Origin: Oscillospiraceae bacterium
GTDB taxonomy: Bacteria > Bacillota > Clostridia > Oscillospirales > Acutalibacteraceae
Assembly (NCBI GenBank): GCA_003505905.1
Contig: DNXM01000008.1
Coordinates: 1-8,971, forward strand
DNA: 8,971 nt
Direction: 5' to 3'
Shown: piece after piece, positions 1-6,777 of the stretch
How positions within the stretch are numbered: the first letter of the stretch is position 1
Layout of the letters: the number at the start of each line of letters is the position of its first letter
Made by a program: the position numbers and the translations under genes
Notes under the pieces: generated by a model
Seen by the model: the letters and a program-made list of their open reading frames with translations, nothing else
Database searches by the model: none
What the model was told of the DNA's origin: nothing

Positions 1-117
1 GCCGTAGCCGCCGGAGCCGTAGCCGTAGCCGTAACCGCCGGAGCCGGAGCCGTAGCCGGAGCCGCCGGAGCCGTAGCCGTACTTACCGTCACCGTAGCCG
101 TACTTGCCGCCGTAGCG
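1..117 (-). repeat. GGC/TAC/TCC codon tandem repeat encoding the Gly-Tyr-Ser tail
   Basis: On the plus strand this is an imperfect tandem array of GCCGTA, GCCGGA and GCC units in register with the codons. It encodes GYG, GSG and GGS runs at the kinase C-terminus. Codon choice is almost uniform (GGC, TAC, TCC), so the array is repetitive at the DNA level as well as in the protein. Such an array may change length by replication slippage in steps that keep the frame. The array is cut by the left edge, so its true length is unknown. Confidence 0.8.
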
Positions 118-1605
118 GTAATAACGCTTGTAGTAACGGGAGCCGCTGCCGCCCTTGTTGAGGATGCGTCCTCTGGATTCTTCATCATTCATGGTGAAGA
201 CCGCACCGGCAATGTCAATATTCGTACCTGCGATTTCCTCAAGGGTTTCGTTGATATCGGCAATCTTGGCATGGTCTTTACGAATAACGAACACAAGAGA
301 GTCCGCAAGAGAAGACATAACCATGCTGTCCGACACAACACGGGAAGGCGGCGTATCAATGATGATAAAGTCAAACTCCTTGCGAGCCTGCTCAATGACA
401 TGGCGAACCTTGTCGGCATCCAAAACCTCCGAGGATTTTTGGGTGATGCCACCACTGGGCAAGATAAACAAGCCAAGGCTCTTAACATACTTGATGGATT
501 CCTGATAAGTGGATTCGCCCTTAATAATCGGAATCAAGCCGGACTTATCGTCATACTTGACACCGATGGTGCGGAGAACGGCAGGCTTACGCAAGTCGGC
601 GTCAATCAGCAAAACGGACTTGCCCTTTTGCGCAAGAGAGGTTGCGATGTTGATGGCAACCGTTGTCTTACCTTCGTTCTCGTAGGTGGATGTAACCATA
701 AAGGTTTTGAAGCCCTTGTTGGCGGAAAGGTTTTCAAGCTTGGTACGAATCGCCTTGACGCATTCGATGAACGCAAAGCTGACCTTGTCCTCGTCGGTAA
801 TCAGCAATCCGCCGGTGAACAGCGGCTTTTTGTTAATCAAGCCCGTGCTCTTGCCGACATAGGGAATGGAGCCGATAATCGGAACATTGGTCTTGTTGCG
901 GATGTCGTCGATATCTTTAATGGTGTCGCTGAAGATTTCGACAAGAACGACAATCAAGGCAATGAGCAATGCACCTGCCATGAAAGCAAGGAATGCGATT
1001 TTAACGGAATTGTCGCTGTTGCTGATAGCCGGTGAGCTCGGATAGTTAATCAGGCGCACATTGATGGTGCTGGCGCTCGTTCTCATGTAGTCGGGGAACA
1101 CATCCAGCACGGCATCCATCGTTCTGCTGCAAAATTCCGGATAAATGTTGGTCACGGTTAAAGAAAAGATGCCCGAAACGCCTGTTTCGCCCAACACAAC
1201 GGCGTTGCGCAGTTCAACAACATTGTAGTCGTTGTTGAGCTTATCCGCCAATGCATAAATCATGGCATCGCTTTTCATTAATGTGCTGTAACGATTGATA
1301 TCGTTGTTCTCATACGGAACGACAACGGTCACCAATTCCTCTTTGCCGGTTGCATCTGCAACCTTGATGTATTTGGTGCTGGTAAATTCAATGGTGGCAC
1401 TGACAGTGTAAATCGGCACATAACTCGCCTTGGCGAAGAAGTAGCCTGCCGCAGCGAAAACAACGCCGACCATTACAATCGCCCATGCACGGCGAAGCAG
1501 AGCACGGAGCAGCTTGAACAGGTCAAGTCCTCCTCCCGAGCCGCCGTTACCGAACAAACCGTTTCCGAGCAGTGCATTTACGGAGTTCCTCTGGTCTTCC
1601 TGCAT
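1..1605 (-). CDS. Wzz/BY-kinase fusion: polysaccharide chain-length regulator with tyrosine autokinase domain (partial, C-terminus off window)
   Basis: Integral-membrane co-polymerase and tyrosine autokinase controlling capsule/exopolysaccharide chain length; 535 residues are visible. Residues 41-58 and 203-223 are hydrophobic membrane segments flanking an extracytoplasmic Wzz domain, with a proline motif (NYPSSP, 187-192) just before the second. The cytoplasmic kinase part shows a Walker A-like loop (YENEGKTT, 308-315), Walker A' (VLLIDADLRKP, 331-341) and Walker B (FIIIDTPP, 413-420). E281-x2-K284-x2-R287 resembles the oligomerisation motif of BY-kinases. From about residue 490 the tail is rich in Gly, Tyr and Ser, with 14 tyrosines, and continues past the edge. 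ATG 1605 is preferred to ATG 1614: it has AAAGGA at proper spacing, and its GAAAGGAT leader closely matches that of metK, whereas 1614 directly abuts the Shine-Dalgarno. Firmicutes often split these two domains into separate proteins; here they are fused, as in Wzc. The phosphatase gene lies upstream. Confidence 0.93.
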   Translation of the reverse strand, partial: MQEDQRNSVNALLGNGLFGNGGSGGGLDLFKLLRALLRRAWAIVMVGVVFAAAGYFFAKASYVPIYTVSATIEFTSTKYIKVADATGKEELVTVVVPYENNDINRYSTLMKSDAMIYALADKLNNDYNVVELRNAVVLGETGVSGIFSLTVTNIYPEFCSRTMDAVLDVFPDYMRTSASTINVRLINYPSSPAISNSDNSVKIAFLAFMAGALLIALIVVLVEIFSDTIKDIDDIRNKTNVPIIGSIPYVGKSTGLINKKPLFTGGLLITDEDKVSFAFIECVKAIRTKLENLSANKGFKTFMVTSTYENEGKTTVAINIATSLAQKGKSVLLIDADLRKPAVLRTIGVKYDDKSGLIPIIKGESTYQESIKYVKSLGLFILPSGGITQKSSEVLDADKVRHVIEQARKEFDFIIIDTPPSRVVSDSMVMSSLADSLVFVIRKDHAKIADINETLEEIAGTNIDIAGAVFTMNDEESRGRILNKGGSGSRYYKRYYRYGGKYGYGDGKYGYGSGGSGYGSGSGGYGYGYGSGGYG

Positions 1606-1652
1606 CGTGGTCATCCTTTCCAATCCATATTTATCTTCGGAATATCAATATC

Positions 1653-1698
1653 ATTATATCCTGCCGTTCATTGTACAATAAAACGAAGCAAAAGTAAA
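1653..1698 (-). promoter_or_regulatory. Candidate promoter(s) for the Wzz/BY-kinase gene
   Basis: Read on the minus strand, TTTACT (1693-1698) is followed after 17 bases by TACAAT (1670-1675), a reasonable sigma-A type promoter. A perfect TATAAT (1653-1658) lies a little downstream but has only a weak -35 at the right distance. Either would give the kinase gene its own start in the 125-base gap behind the phosphatase gene. The two genes may also be co-transcribed, because no convincing terminator separates them. Confidence 0.45.
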
Positions 1699-1730
1699 CA
1701 CATCCGACAAAAAAGTTGCCGAAACATCAT

Positions 1731-2492
1731 TTAAAGAAACCGTTTTCTGCGAATCGGCTCAAACGAACCTCGGTCAAAGTCCTCATCGTTTATGATTTTT
1801 CTCGGGTTCGCATTCAGCATTCGGTCGTATACATCGAACGGAATTGCCCTCGGAAAATGGTTGAGCATCGCCAGCAAATCGTTCGGCCGGTGATGCACGG
1901 AATGAGCATCCGAACCGATGAACGACGCCAAGCCGTTGCGAGCCATGGCAAAACCAAGCTCCTTCGCCTCCAAGCCGTTGTTGCCGACCAAGCTTGTGCC
2001 GTTGAGCTGGAACAGCACGCCCAAATCCGCCAAATGGTTGATTGTATCGTAATTTTCCTGTGTGTAAAAATACCGCTCGGGGTGCGCAATAATCGGCACC
2101 AGACCGCGGGCAAAAAATTCGTTGACATATTTCACCAAGCGCATGGTGTTCAAGCCGCGGAAGGTGAATTCAATGAGGATATACCGACTGCCGTTGAGCG
2201 TGGCATCGCCGAAGCTCGGCGCAAAAAACACATCATCATCCACAAAAATCTCGGCGCCGGGCAACAGCTCCAGCTCGATTTTTTCGTGGTCAAGTGCCCG
2301 CTTCAATTCGTCCATCCGCTTGTCACGGTGGCGCAAAAAGTCCTCCATCTGCGCAGGGTTCGGCAGATGGGGCGTTAAAACCGCAGTACGAATGGAATTG
2401 GCAACCGCCATGCGGCACAGCTCAACCGATTCCCGTAAACTGCTTGAGCCGTCATCCATTCCGTGGAGAATATGACAGTGCATATCAATCAT
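1731..2492 (-). CDS. cpsB: CpsB/YwqE-type PHP-domain protein-tyrosine phosphatase
   Basis: Cytoplasmic metal-dependent tyrosine phosphatase expected to dephosphorylate the neighbouring BY-kinase and so set the phosphorylation cycle of capsule/exopolysaccharide synthesis. The 253-residue length is typical of the CpsB/Wzh/YwqE family. PHP-domain metal ligands are visible in order: D3-x-H5-x-H7 in the N-terminal IDMHCHILHGMDDG motif, H42 (TPH), E81 (GAEIF), H137 (IAHPERY), and D195/H197 (GSDAHS). ATG 2492 has AGGAG eight bases upstream. The gene lies 38 bases after the metK stop and 125 bases before the kinase start, all on one strand. Phosphatase beside kinase is the classic order in Firmicutes capsule loci, which supports the call over a histidinol-phosphatase-type PHP protein. 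The substrate is inferred from context. Confidence 0.92.
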   Translation of the reverse strand: MIDMHCHILHGMDDGSSSLRESVELCRMAVANSIRTAVLTPHLPNPAQMEDFLRHRDKRMDELKRALDHEKIELELLPGAEIFVDDDVFFAPSFGDATLNGSRYILIEFTFRGLNTMRLVKYVNEFFARGLVPIIAHPERYFYTQENYDTINHLADLGVLFQLNGTSLVGNNGLEAKELGFAMARNGLASFIGSDAHSVHHRPNDLLAMLNHFPRAIPFDVYDRMLNANPRKIINDEDFDRGSFEPIRRKRFL

Positions 2493-2529
2493 GGAATTTG
2501 CTCCTGTTCTGATGCTTGTGTTAATGGTT

Positions 2530-2559
2530 ATTATAACACAATTGCTTTCAAAGCGTCAA
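2530..2559 (-). promoter_or_regulatory. Candidate promoter inside the metK 3' end, for the phosphatase gene
   Basis: On the minus strand TTGACG (2554-2559) is followed after 18 bases by a perfect TATAAT (2530-2535) that overlaps the metK TAA stop codon. Transcription would begin in the short gap and give the phosphatase gene a leader of roughly 30 bases. A 7-bp inverted repeat TGTGTTA/TAACACA (2517-2523 and 2534-2540) overlaps the -10. The elements are seen directly; promoter activity is inferred. Confidence 0.5.
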
Positions 2560-3670
2560 CCTTATCCGTCTTTTCCCAAGTCAAGCCCAAATCCTCTCTG
2601 CCGACATGGCCGTAAGCGGCAACCTGACGATAGACGGGCTTGCGCAAATCGAGGGTGCGGATGATGCCGGACGGCGTGAGGTCAAAGACCTTTTTCACAG
2701 CCTCTTCCAGCTTGTCTTCGGCGACCTTGCCCGTGCCGAAGGTATCAACACGCACGGAAACCGGCTCGGCAACGCCGATGGCGTAAGCCAGCTGAACCTC
2801 GCACTTATCGGCAAAGCCGGCGGCAACGATGTTCTTTGCCACATAGCGTGCGGCATATGCCGCCGAACGGTCGACCTTGGTCGGGTCTTTGCCCGAAAAC
2901 GCACCGCCGCCGTGGCGGGAATATCCGCCGTAGGTGTCGACGATGATTTTTCTGCCGGTCAAACCGCTGTCACCCTGCGGACCGCCTGTAACGAAACGGC
3001 CTGTGGGGTTGACAAACACTTTTGTGTTTTCATCCAAATATTCCGCCGGGATAATCGGCTTGATAACATACTTTTCGATATCGGCCTTAATTTGAGCCTG
3101 CTCGACATCGGCGCTGTGCTGGGAGGACACGACAACGGCATCAATGCGCACGGGCTTATCGTCTTCGTATTCCACGGTGACCTGCGTTTTGCCGTCGGGG
3201 CGCAGATAGGGCAGTGTGCCGTTCTTGCGCACCTCGGTGAGCTTTTTGGCAAGTGCGTGCGCCAGCGAAATGGGCAGCGGCATCAACTCAGGCGTTTCGT
3301 TGCAGGCAAAGCCGAACATCATGCCCTGGTCGCCTGCACCCTCACGGTCAACACCCATGGCAATGTCGGGGGACTGCTTATCCATGGCGACCAAAACGGC
3401 GCAGGTGTTGCCGTCAAAGCCCTTGGCGGCATCGTCATAGCCGATTTCGCAAACGGTTTGGCGGGCAATGGCGGGAATGTCAAGCTCGGCGGTTGTGGAA
3501 ATTTCGCCCATGACCAAAATTTGACCCGTTGTGCAGGTCGTTTCGCAGGCAACACGGCCGTTGGGGTCTTTTGCCAGGATAGCGTCCAAAATCGCATCGG
3601 AAATATTATCGCAAATTTTATCGGGATGACCCTCGGTCACCGATTCGGAAGTAAACAGATTTCTTCTCAT
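2531..3670 (-). CDS. metK: S-adenosylmethionine synthetase (methionine adenosyltransferase)
   Basis: Cytosolic enzyme making S-adenosylmethionine from ATP and methionine, releasing phosphate and diphosphate; it supplies the main cellular methyl donor. The 379-residue protein is full length for the bacterial family. It shows the N-terminal [12 protein letters not shown] motif (residues 7-18, with the ATP-contacting HPDK), the [12 protein letters not shown] signature (111-122), and the glycine-rich P-loop-like [16 protein letters not shown] (254-269). ATG 3670 is chosen rather than an in-frame ATG 24 bases upstream, because AAAGGA lies eight bases before it and the protein then begins [10 protein letters not shown], the usual MetK N-terminus. 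Expression is controlled by the SAM-I riboswitch in its leader, giving feedback repression by its own product. No terminator was found between its stop and the phosphatase gene. Confidence 0.98.
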   Translation of the reverse strand: MRRNLFTSESVTEGHPDKICDNISDAILDAILAKDPNGRVACETTCTTGQILVMGEISTTAELDIPAIARQTVCEIGYDDAAKGFDGNTCAVLVAMDKQSPDIAMGVDREGAGDQGMMFGFACNETPELMPLPISLAHALAKKLTEVRKNGTLPYLRPDGKTQVTVEYEDDKPVRIDAVVVSSQHSADVEQAQIKADIEKYVIKPIIPAEYLDENTKVFVNPTGRFVTGGPQGDSGLTGRKIIVDTYGGYSRHGGGAFSGKDPTKVDRSAAYAARYVAKNIVAAGFADKCEVQLAYAIGVAEPVSVRVDTFGTGKVAEDKLEEAVKKVFDLTPSGIIRTLDLRKPVYRQVAAYGHVGREDLGLTWEKTDKVDALKAIVL

Positions 3671-3713
3671 GGTGGTTATCCTTTCTCTTTTCACACACTT
3701 TCACATTTTTCGA

Positions 3714-3742
3714 CAAAAAAAGAACGCCCGCAAAACGGACGC
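3714..3742 (-). terminator. Riboswitch-controlled intrinsic terminator of the metK leader
   Basis: On the minus strand GCGTCCG (3736-3742) pairs with CGGGCGT (3724-3730), 7 bp including two G-U pairs, and is followed by a U-rich tract (3714-3723). The 5' arm is shared with an alternative stem: GGATGCA (3750-3756) pairs with TGCGTCC (3737-3743). That alternative also uses the 3' strand of aptamer helix P1. With SAM bound, P1 forms and the terminator can fold; without SAM, the antiterminator forms. Confidence 0.85.
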
Positions 3743-3753
3743 ATCGAAATGCA

Positions 3754-3852
3754 TCCTTATCTTTCGGTTCACACCGCAGGATTTGACACCTTGCCGTAAG
3801 GCAGGTTGTCGGGCTTCATCGGGCCTGTTCCCTCCGCCACTCGAAATAAGGA
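3754..3852 (-). promoter_or_regulatory. SAM-I (S-box) riboswitch aptamer controlling metK
   Basis: The minus strand carries the S-box consensus in order: P1 5' strand TCCTTAT (3846-3852), then GGCGGAGGGAACAGGCCC, GATGAAGCCC, GACAACC, the P3 hairpin ending in GGCAAGGTG, a small P4 hairpin CGGT/ACCG, and GAAAG before the P1 3' strand ATAAGGA (3754-3760). P1 pairs perfectly over seven bases. The aptamer binds S-adenosylmethionine and folds before the terminator at 3714-3742, so high SAM should stop transcription ahead of metK. This is an established riboswitch class and an expected placement. Confidence 0.97.
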
Positions 3853-3868
3853 CATTCAATTTTTCCAC

Positions 3869-3897
3869 ATTATACAAAGAAAAAGTGAAAAAGTCAA
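3869..3897 (-). promoter_or_regulatory. metK promoter
   Basis: On the minus strand TTGACT (3892-3897) is separated by exactly 17 bases from a perfect TATAAT (3869-3874). The predicted start near 3862 lies about ten bases before the first base of the riboswitch P1 helix, which is where an S-box transcript should begin. Confidence 0.85.
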
Positions 3898-4098
3898 GAG
3901 CGAAAGCGAAGAAAATCATAAAATCCGCCCACATCGCAGCGAAATATGCACGGGCAAAAATTTTATCCCGTAGGGGACGATGCCCACATTGTCCCAAAAT
4001 CAACACCAAATAAAATCGCGGTAATCTTTACCACGGCAAGAGCAAGCCCTTGCCCTGCGCAGGCGGTTTTGAATTACATCAAATCCCTTACAAAAAGT
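3898..4098. other. Gene-free stretch with several small inverted repeats
   Basis: No credible gene lies here between the metK promoter and the terminator of the LRR gene. Besides the hairpin at 3974-3995 it holds GGTAA/TTACC (4020-4032), GGCAAG/CTTGCC (4035-4054) and the perfect 10-bp palindrome CCTGCGCAGG (4054-4063). Their density suggests remnants of intergenic repeat elements, but no function can be assigned. Confidence 0.5.
3974..3995. repeat. Short intergenic hairpin, possible REP/MITE-like unit
   Basis: GGGACGATG (3974-3982) and CATTGTCCC (3987-3995) form a 9-bp stem with one G-T pair and a 4-base loop CCCA. It follows CCGTAG, giving a GTAGGGGAC-type start that resembles short hairpin repeats scattered between genes in Clostridia genomes; this resemblance is from memory. 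No T-run adjoins it, so it is not read as a terminator. Confidence 0.4.
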
Positions 4099-4133
4099 TC
4101 CCGAACAAACGGTGATTTGCCGAATGTTCGGGA
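4091..4133 (-). terminator. Intrinsic terminator of the LRR gene
   Basis: TCCCGAACA (4099-4107) and TGTTCGGGA (4125-4133) form a perfect 9-bp stem about 17 bases past the LRR stop codon. The loop holds a further 3-bp CGG/CCG pairing. On the minus strand the stem is followed by ACTTTTTG. A T-rich stretch also follows on the plus strand, so it could act in both directions, but no plus-strand gene needs it. Confidence 0.85.
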
Positions 4134-4149
4134 GCTTTGTTTTATTCAA

Positions 4150-4590
4150 TCAGAAAATGCGTGTGAGCCAATTCAGCACGATGGTAAAGACCATTCGGAA
4201 CCAACCGAGAATGGATTGTGCGGTCGGCTGCGGTTCGGGGGTTGCGGCTGCAGTTGAGTCGGAATCGGGTTGAGCCTCGGGCGTGATTTCGTTCAGCTCA
4301 ACGGTTTGGTCAATCAAGCCGCAATACTCGATGTAGGCACTGTTGGTCGAAAGCTCCTCCGGCGTTGCGTTTTGGTTGATTTGATTAAGCAAAACGCCGG
4401 CTTTTTCAATCAGCTTTGCATCGTCTGCGTTGATGACACCGTCGTGGTTGGCGTCGCAGGCGGTGCGCTGTGCCTCGGTCAATGCGTCGGCACTTATCAA
4501 GCCGTTGGCAACGAGATAGACAAAATACGCATCCGTGCCGTCATACCAGCTGTCGCCGTTGATGTCGCCGAACACGACCGCTTCATACTC
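4150..4590 (-). other. Dockerin-like C-terminal module with proline-rich linker and hydrophobic tail
   Basis: This part encodes the last ~145 residues of the LRR protein. Two calcium-loop motifs of type I dockerin form are visible: [15 protein letters not shown] and [13 protein letters not shown], separated by helical sequence. A conserved-looking [13 protein letters not shown] stretch follows, then an acidic Pro/Glu/Ala/Thr linker, then a C-terminal hydrophobic, Trp/Phe-rich segment [20 protein letters not shown]. There is no LPXTG sorting motif. The tail could be membrane-associated or an anchoring signal; this is inference. Confidence 0.7.
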
Positions 4591-6777
4591 ATTGACAAGG
4601 TTGTTATTCGCATCCAAAATCCGAATTTTTGAACCCGTTGCGACACGGTCAAAACAGGTTTCAAGGCAGCAACCATTCGGAGCAATCAGAGCCGACATAT
4701 CATTCTGCCCTAAAGCAAAGCCATAAGTCAAGCCCTTTTCATAATCGAATTGCATCGACGAATTTACAGAAGCGGTAATTTTATCAAGAATCTCGTAGGG
4801 AATGCCGTTCTCCACGGCGTATTTGATTCCGGCAGAGCCTGCATAACCCTTAATCAACGAAAGCGAGGAACAACCGTAAAACGCAGCACTTTCTATATTT
4901 GTCACACTGTTCGGAATGGTGACACTCGTCAAGCCGGTGCAACCGCCAAACGCACACTCCCCGATGCTCGTCACGCTGCTCGGGATGGTGATGCTCGTCA
5001 AGCCTGTGCAACCGCCAAACGCACCATACCCGATGCTCGTCACGGGTTTGCCGCAATATGTTGACGGAATAATCAACGCACCGCTTGCTGACTCGTCGCA
5101 ATCCGACACGGAATAGCTCTCACCGTCATTGTTCAGCTCAAAAGTCAATGACGATTCATCCGAAAAATGAACGGTTGCAGAGGTTAAACAATCGTTGCCA
5201 CTGCTGATTGACACAGCATTCCACCGCTCTTGTGTGCCGGTGTAATACACATCCTTCAAGCCGGTGCAATCGCTAAACGCCCAATCCCCGATGCTCGTCA
5301 CGCTGTTCGGGATGGTGATGCTCGTCAAGCCGGTGCAACAAGTAAACGCAACATACCCAATACTTTTTACGGTGTTCGGAACAGAATATTCACCGCTTTT
5401 GCCAAACGGGAATTGCAGCAATTCCGTTTTATTCTTGTTAAACAACACGCCGGATTCGTCGCTCGAAAAATACGGATTATCGGAAGAAACCGTGAACCGT
5501 TGAAGCTTTGCGGATATATCATCAATTCCGTCAGGGAAAAGAAAAAAAGCACCCCAGCCGGTTTCTTTCAGCCCGGCTCCTATGTATATTTCTTCAAGAT
5601 TATAACAATAGGAAAACGCAACAGACCCGATGCTCGTCACGCTGCTTGGAATGGATATACCGGTCAAGCCGGTGCAACCCCAAAACGCACTATCTCCAAT
5701 GCTCTTCACGCTGTTCGGAATAATAATGCTCGTCAAGCCGGCGCGATTGTAAAACGCATTACCTGCAATGGTTATTGTATCACTCTTGATTGTATAACTG
5801 CCGCTTACGGATGTTTTTGCTTCAATAAGATGGTTGCCGATATAAAGCACATTATTATCCCAATTTGAACCGGTATTGTAGTATAATGTGTTGTAAAACG
5901 CATTACTTCCTATATTTGTCACGCTGTCCGGAATGGTGATGCTCGTCAAGCCGGTGCAACCGTAAAACGCACTTTCTCCGATGCTCGTCACGGGTTTACC
6001 GCAATATGTGGACGGAATAATCAACGCACCGCTTGCGGACTCGTCGCAAGCCGACACAGAATAGCTTTCACCGTCATCGCTCAGTTCAAAAGTCAAAGGC
6101 GACACTTCTGTAAAATGAACGGTTGCATTTGTTAAAGATGTATTACTTGAGCCAATCGTTACTTTTTCCCATTGTCCCTGCGTACCAAGGTAATACACAT
6201 CTTTTAAGCCGGTGCAACCGGAAAACGCATAGCCTCCGATGCTCATCACGCTGCTCGGAATCGTGATGCTCGTCAAGCCGGTGCAACCTTGAAACGCAGA
6301 ACCCGGAATGGTCAAGTCCCAGCCAAATTCAATATTATATCCGCCGCCAATGGGTCCGGCTGTCTTCAAGCCGGTGCAACTGTAAAACGCATAACTTCCG
6401 ATGCTCGTCACGCTGCTTGGGATGGTGATGCTTGTCAATCTCTTGCAACCTTGAAACGCACCATCCTCGATGCTCACCACTCCATTCGGAATTGTAACGC
6501 TTGTCAAACCCTCGCAGCAAATAAAGGCACTGTCTGCGATGCTTGTTATGCTATCCGGGATTATCGTGCTGTTACATCCAAATAACAATGTGTTGCTTTC
6601 TGTTTCGATAATGGCATTGCAATTATTGCGACTGTCATACACGGTGTTTTCGGGATCGACCACAAGGCTTGTTAAAGCCCAACACTCGCCGAAACGGTTA
6701 AAATCAATATTTGTTACACTGCGCGGAATCGTGATACTCGTTAAGCTAATACACCCCTTCAAACGCCGACAACCCAA
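4150..6777 (-). CDS. BspA-like leucine-rich-repeat surface protein, C-terminal part separated by frameshift
   Basis: This frame encodes the bulk of a secreted LRR_5 (BspA-type) protein, a family linked to adhesion and surface display. About sixteen 23-residue repeats of the form SITIPxSVTSIGxxAFxGCTGLT are visible, broken by DVYYxGTQxxW linkers and two copies of a 40-residue LTFEL...GKPVTSIG module. It ends in a dockerin-like module and a hydrophobic tail. It has no signal peptide and no credible start: the first in-frame start-like codon is a TTG at 6777, inside a repeat and without a Shine-Dalgarno. The repeat pattern runs on without loss from the upstream frame through the G4 run at 6754-6757. 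I therefore read it as part of one gene beginning at 7168, about 1005 residues when the extra base is removed. As the sequence stands, this part would probably not be translated. Confidence 0.85.
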   Translation of the reverse strand: MGCRRLKGCISLTSITIPRSVTNIDFNRFGECWALTSLVVDPENTVYDSRNNCNAIIETESNTLLFGCNSTIIPDSITSIADSAFICCEGLTSVTIPNGVVSIEDGAFQGCKRLTSITIPSSVTSIGSYAFYSCTGLKTAGPIGGGYNIEFGWDLTIPGSAFQGCTGLTSITIPSSVMSIGGYAFSGCTGLKDVYYLGTQGQWEKVTIGSSNTSLTNATVHFTEVSPLTFELSDDGESYSVSACDESASGALIIPSTYCGKPVTSIGESAFYGCTGLTSITIPDSVTNIGSNAFYNTLYYNTGSNWDNNVLYIGNHLIEAKTSVSGSYTIKSDTITIAGNAFYNRAGLTSIIIPNSVKSIGDSAFWGCTGLTGISIPSSVTSIGSVAFSYCYNLEEIYIGAGLKETGWGAFFLFPDGIDDISAKLQRFTVSSDNPYFSSDESGVLFNKNKTELLQFPFGKSGEYSVPNTVKSIGYVAFTCCTGLTSITIPNSVTSIGDWAFSDCTGLKDVYYTGTQERWNAVSISSGNDCLTSATVHFSDESSLTFELNNDGESYSVSDCDESASGALIIPSTYCGKPVTSIGYGAFGGCTGLTSITIPSSVTSIGECAFGGCTGLTSVTIPNSVTNIESAAFYGCSSLSLIKGYAGSAGIKYAVENGIPYEILDKITASVNSSMQFDYEKGLTYGFALGQNDMSALIAPNGCCLETCFDRVATGSKIRILDANNNLVNEYEAVVFGDINGDSWYDGTDAYFVYLVANGLISADALTEAQRTACDANHDGVINADDAKLIEKAGVLLNQINQNATPEELSTNSAYIEYCGLIDQTVELNEITPEAQPDSDSTAAATPEPQPTAQSILGWFRMVFTIVLNWLTRIF
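5029..5148 (-). repeat. 40-residue LTFEL...GKPVTSIG module, copy 3
   Basis: Third copy of a module that opens each LRR block. It begins [15 protein letters not shown] and ends [12 protein letters not shown], and is nearly identical to copy 2 (5977-6096). It starts 948 bases after copy 2 in gene direction. Confidence 0.85.
5977..6096 (-). repeat. 40-residue LTFEL...GKPVTSIG module, copy 2
   Basis: Second copy. It begins [15 protein letters not shown] and shares the [26 protein letters not shown] core with copy 3. [12 protein letters not shown]...TNATVHF linker lies just before it, and a [11 protein letters not shown]...TSATVHF linker lies before copy 3, marking the same block boundary. Confidence 0.85.

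Noticed and set aside
271..1035. A 254-residue plus-strand open frame opposite the kinase gene
   Set aside because: It lies wholly antisense to a protein with clear Walker motifs. Its translation has no recognisable family and arises from the codon bias of the minus-strand gene.
1703..1723. Hairpin between the phosphatase and kinase genes as a terminator
   Set aside because: An 8-bp stem with two G-U pairs can form, but the T-run lies in its loop and no U-tract follows the stem.
1716..2378. A 220-residue plus-strand open frame opposite the phosphatase gene
   Set aside because: It is antisense to an intact PHP phosphatase with all metal ligands in place and has no family resemblance.
2606..3799. 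A 397-residue plus-strand open frame opposite metK and its riboswitch
   Set aside because: It is long, but entirely antisense to the well-supported metK and runs into the SAM riboswitch. No domain or ribosome site supports it.
3701..4009. A 102-residue minus-strand open frame in the metK leader
   Set aside because: It overlaps the metK promoter, the SAM-I aptamer and the terminator; RNA structure explains the conservation and there is no Shine-Dalgarno.
6746..6777. Programmed +1 frameshifting at the G4 run joining the two LRR frames
   Set aside because: There is no slow or stop codon directly at the slip site, no stimulatory element was seen, and a single-base error or mutation explains it more simply.
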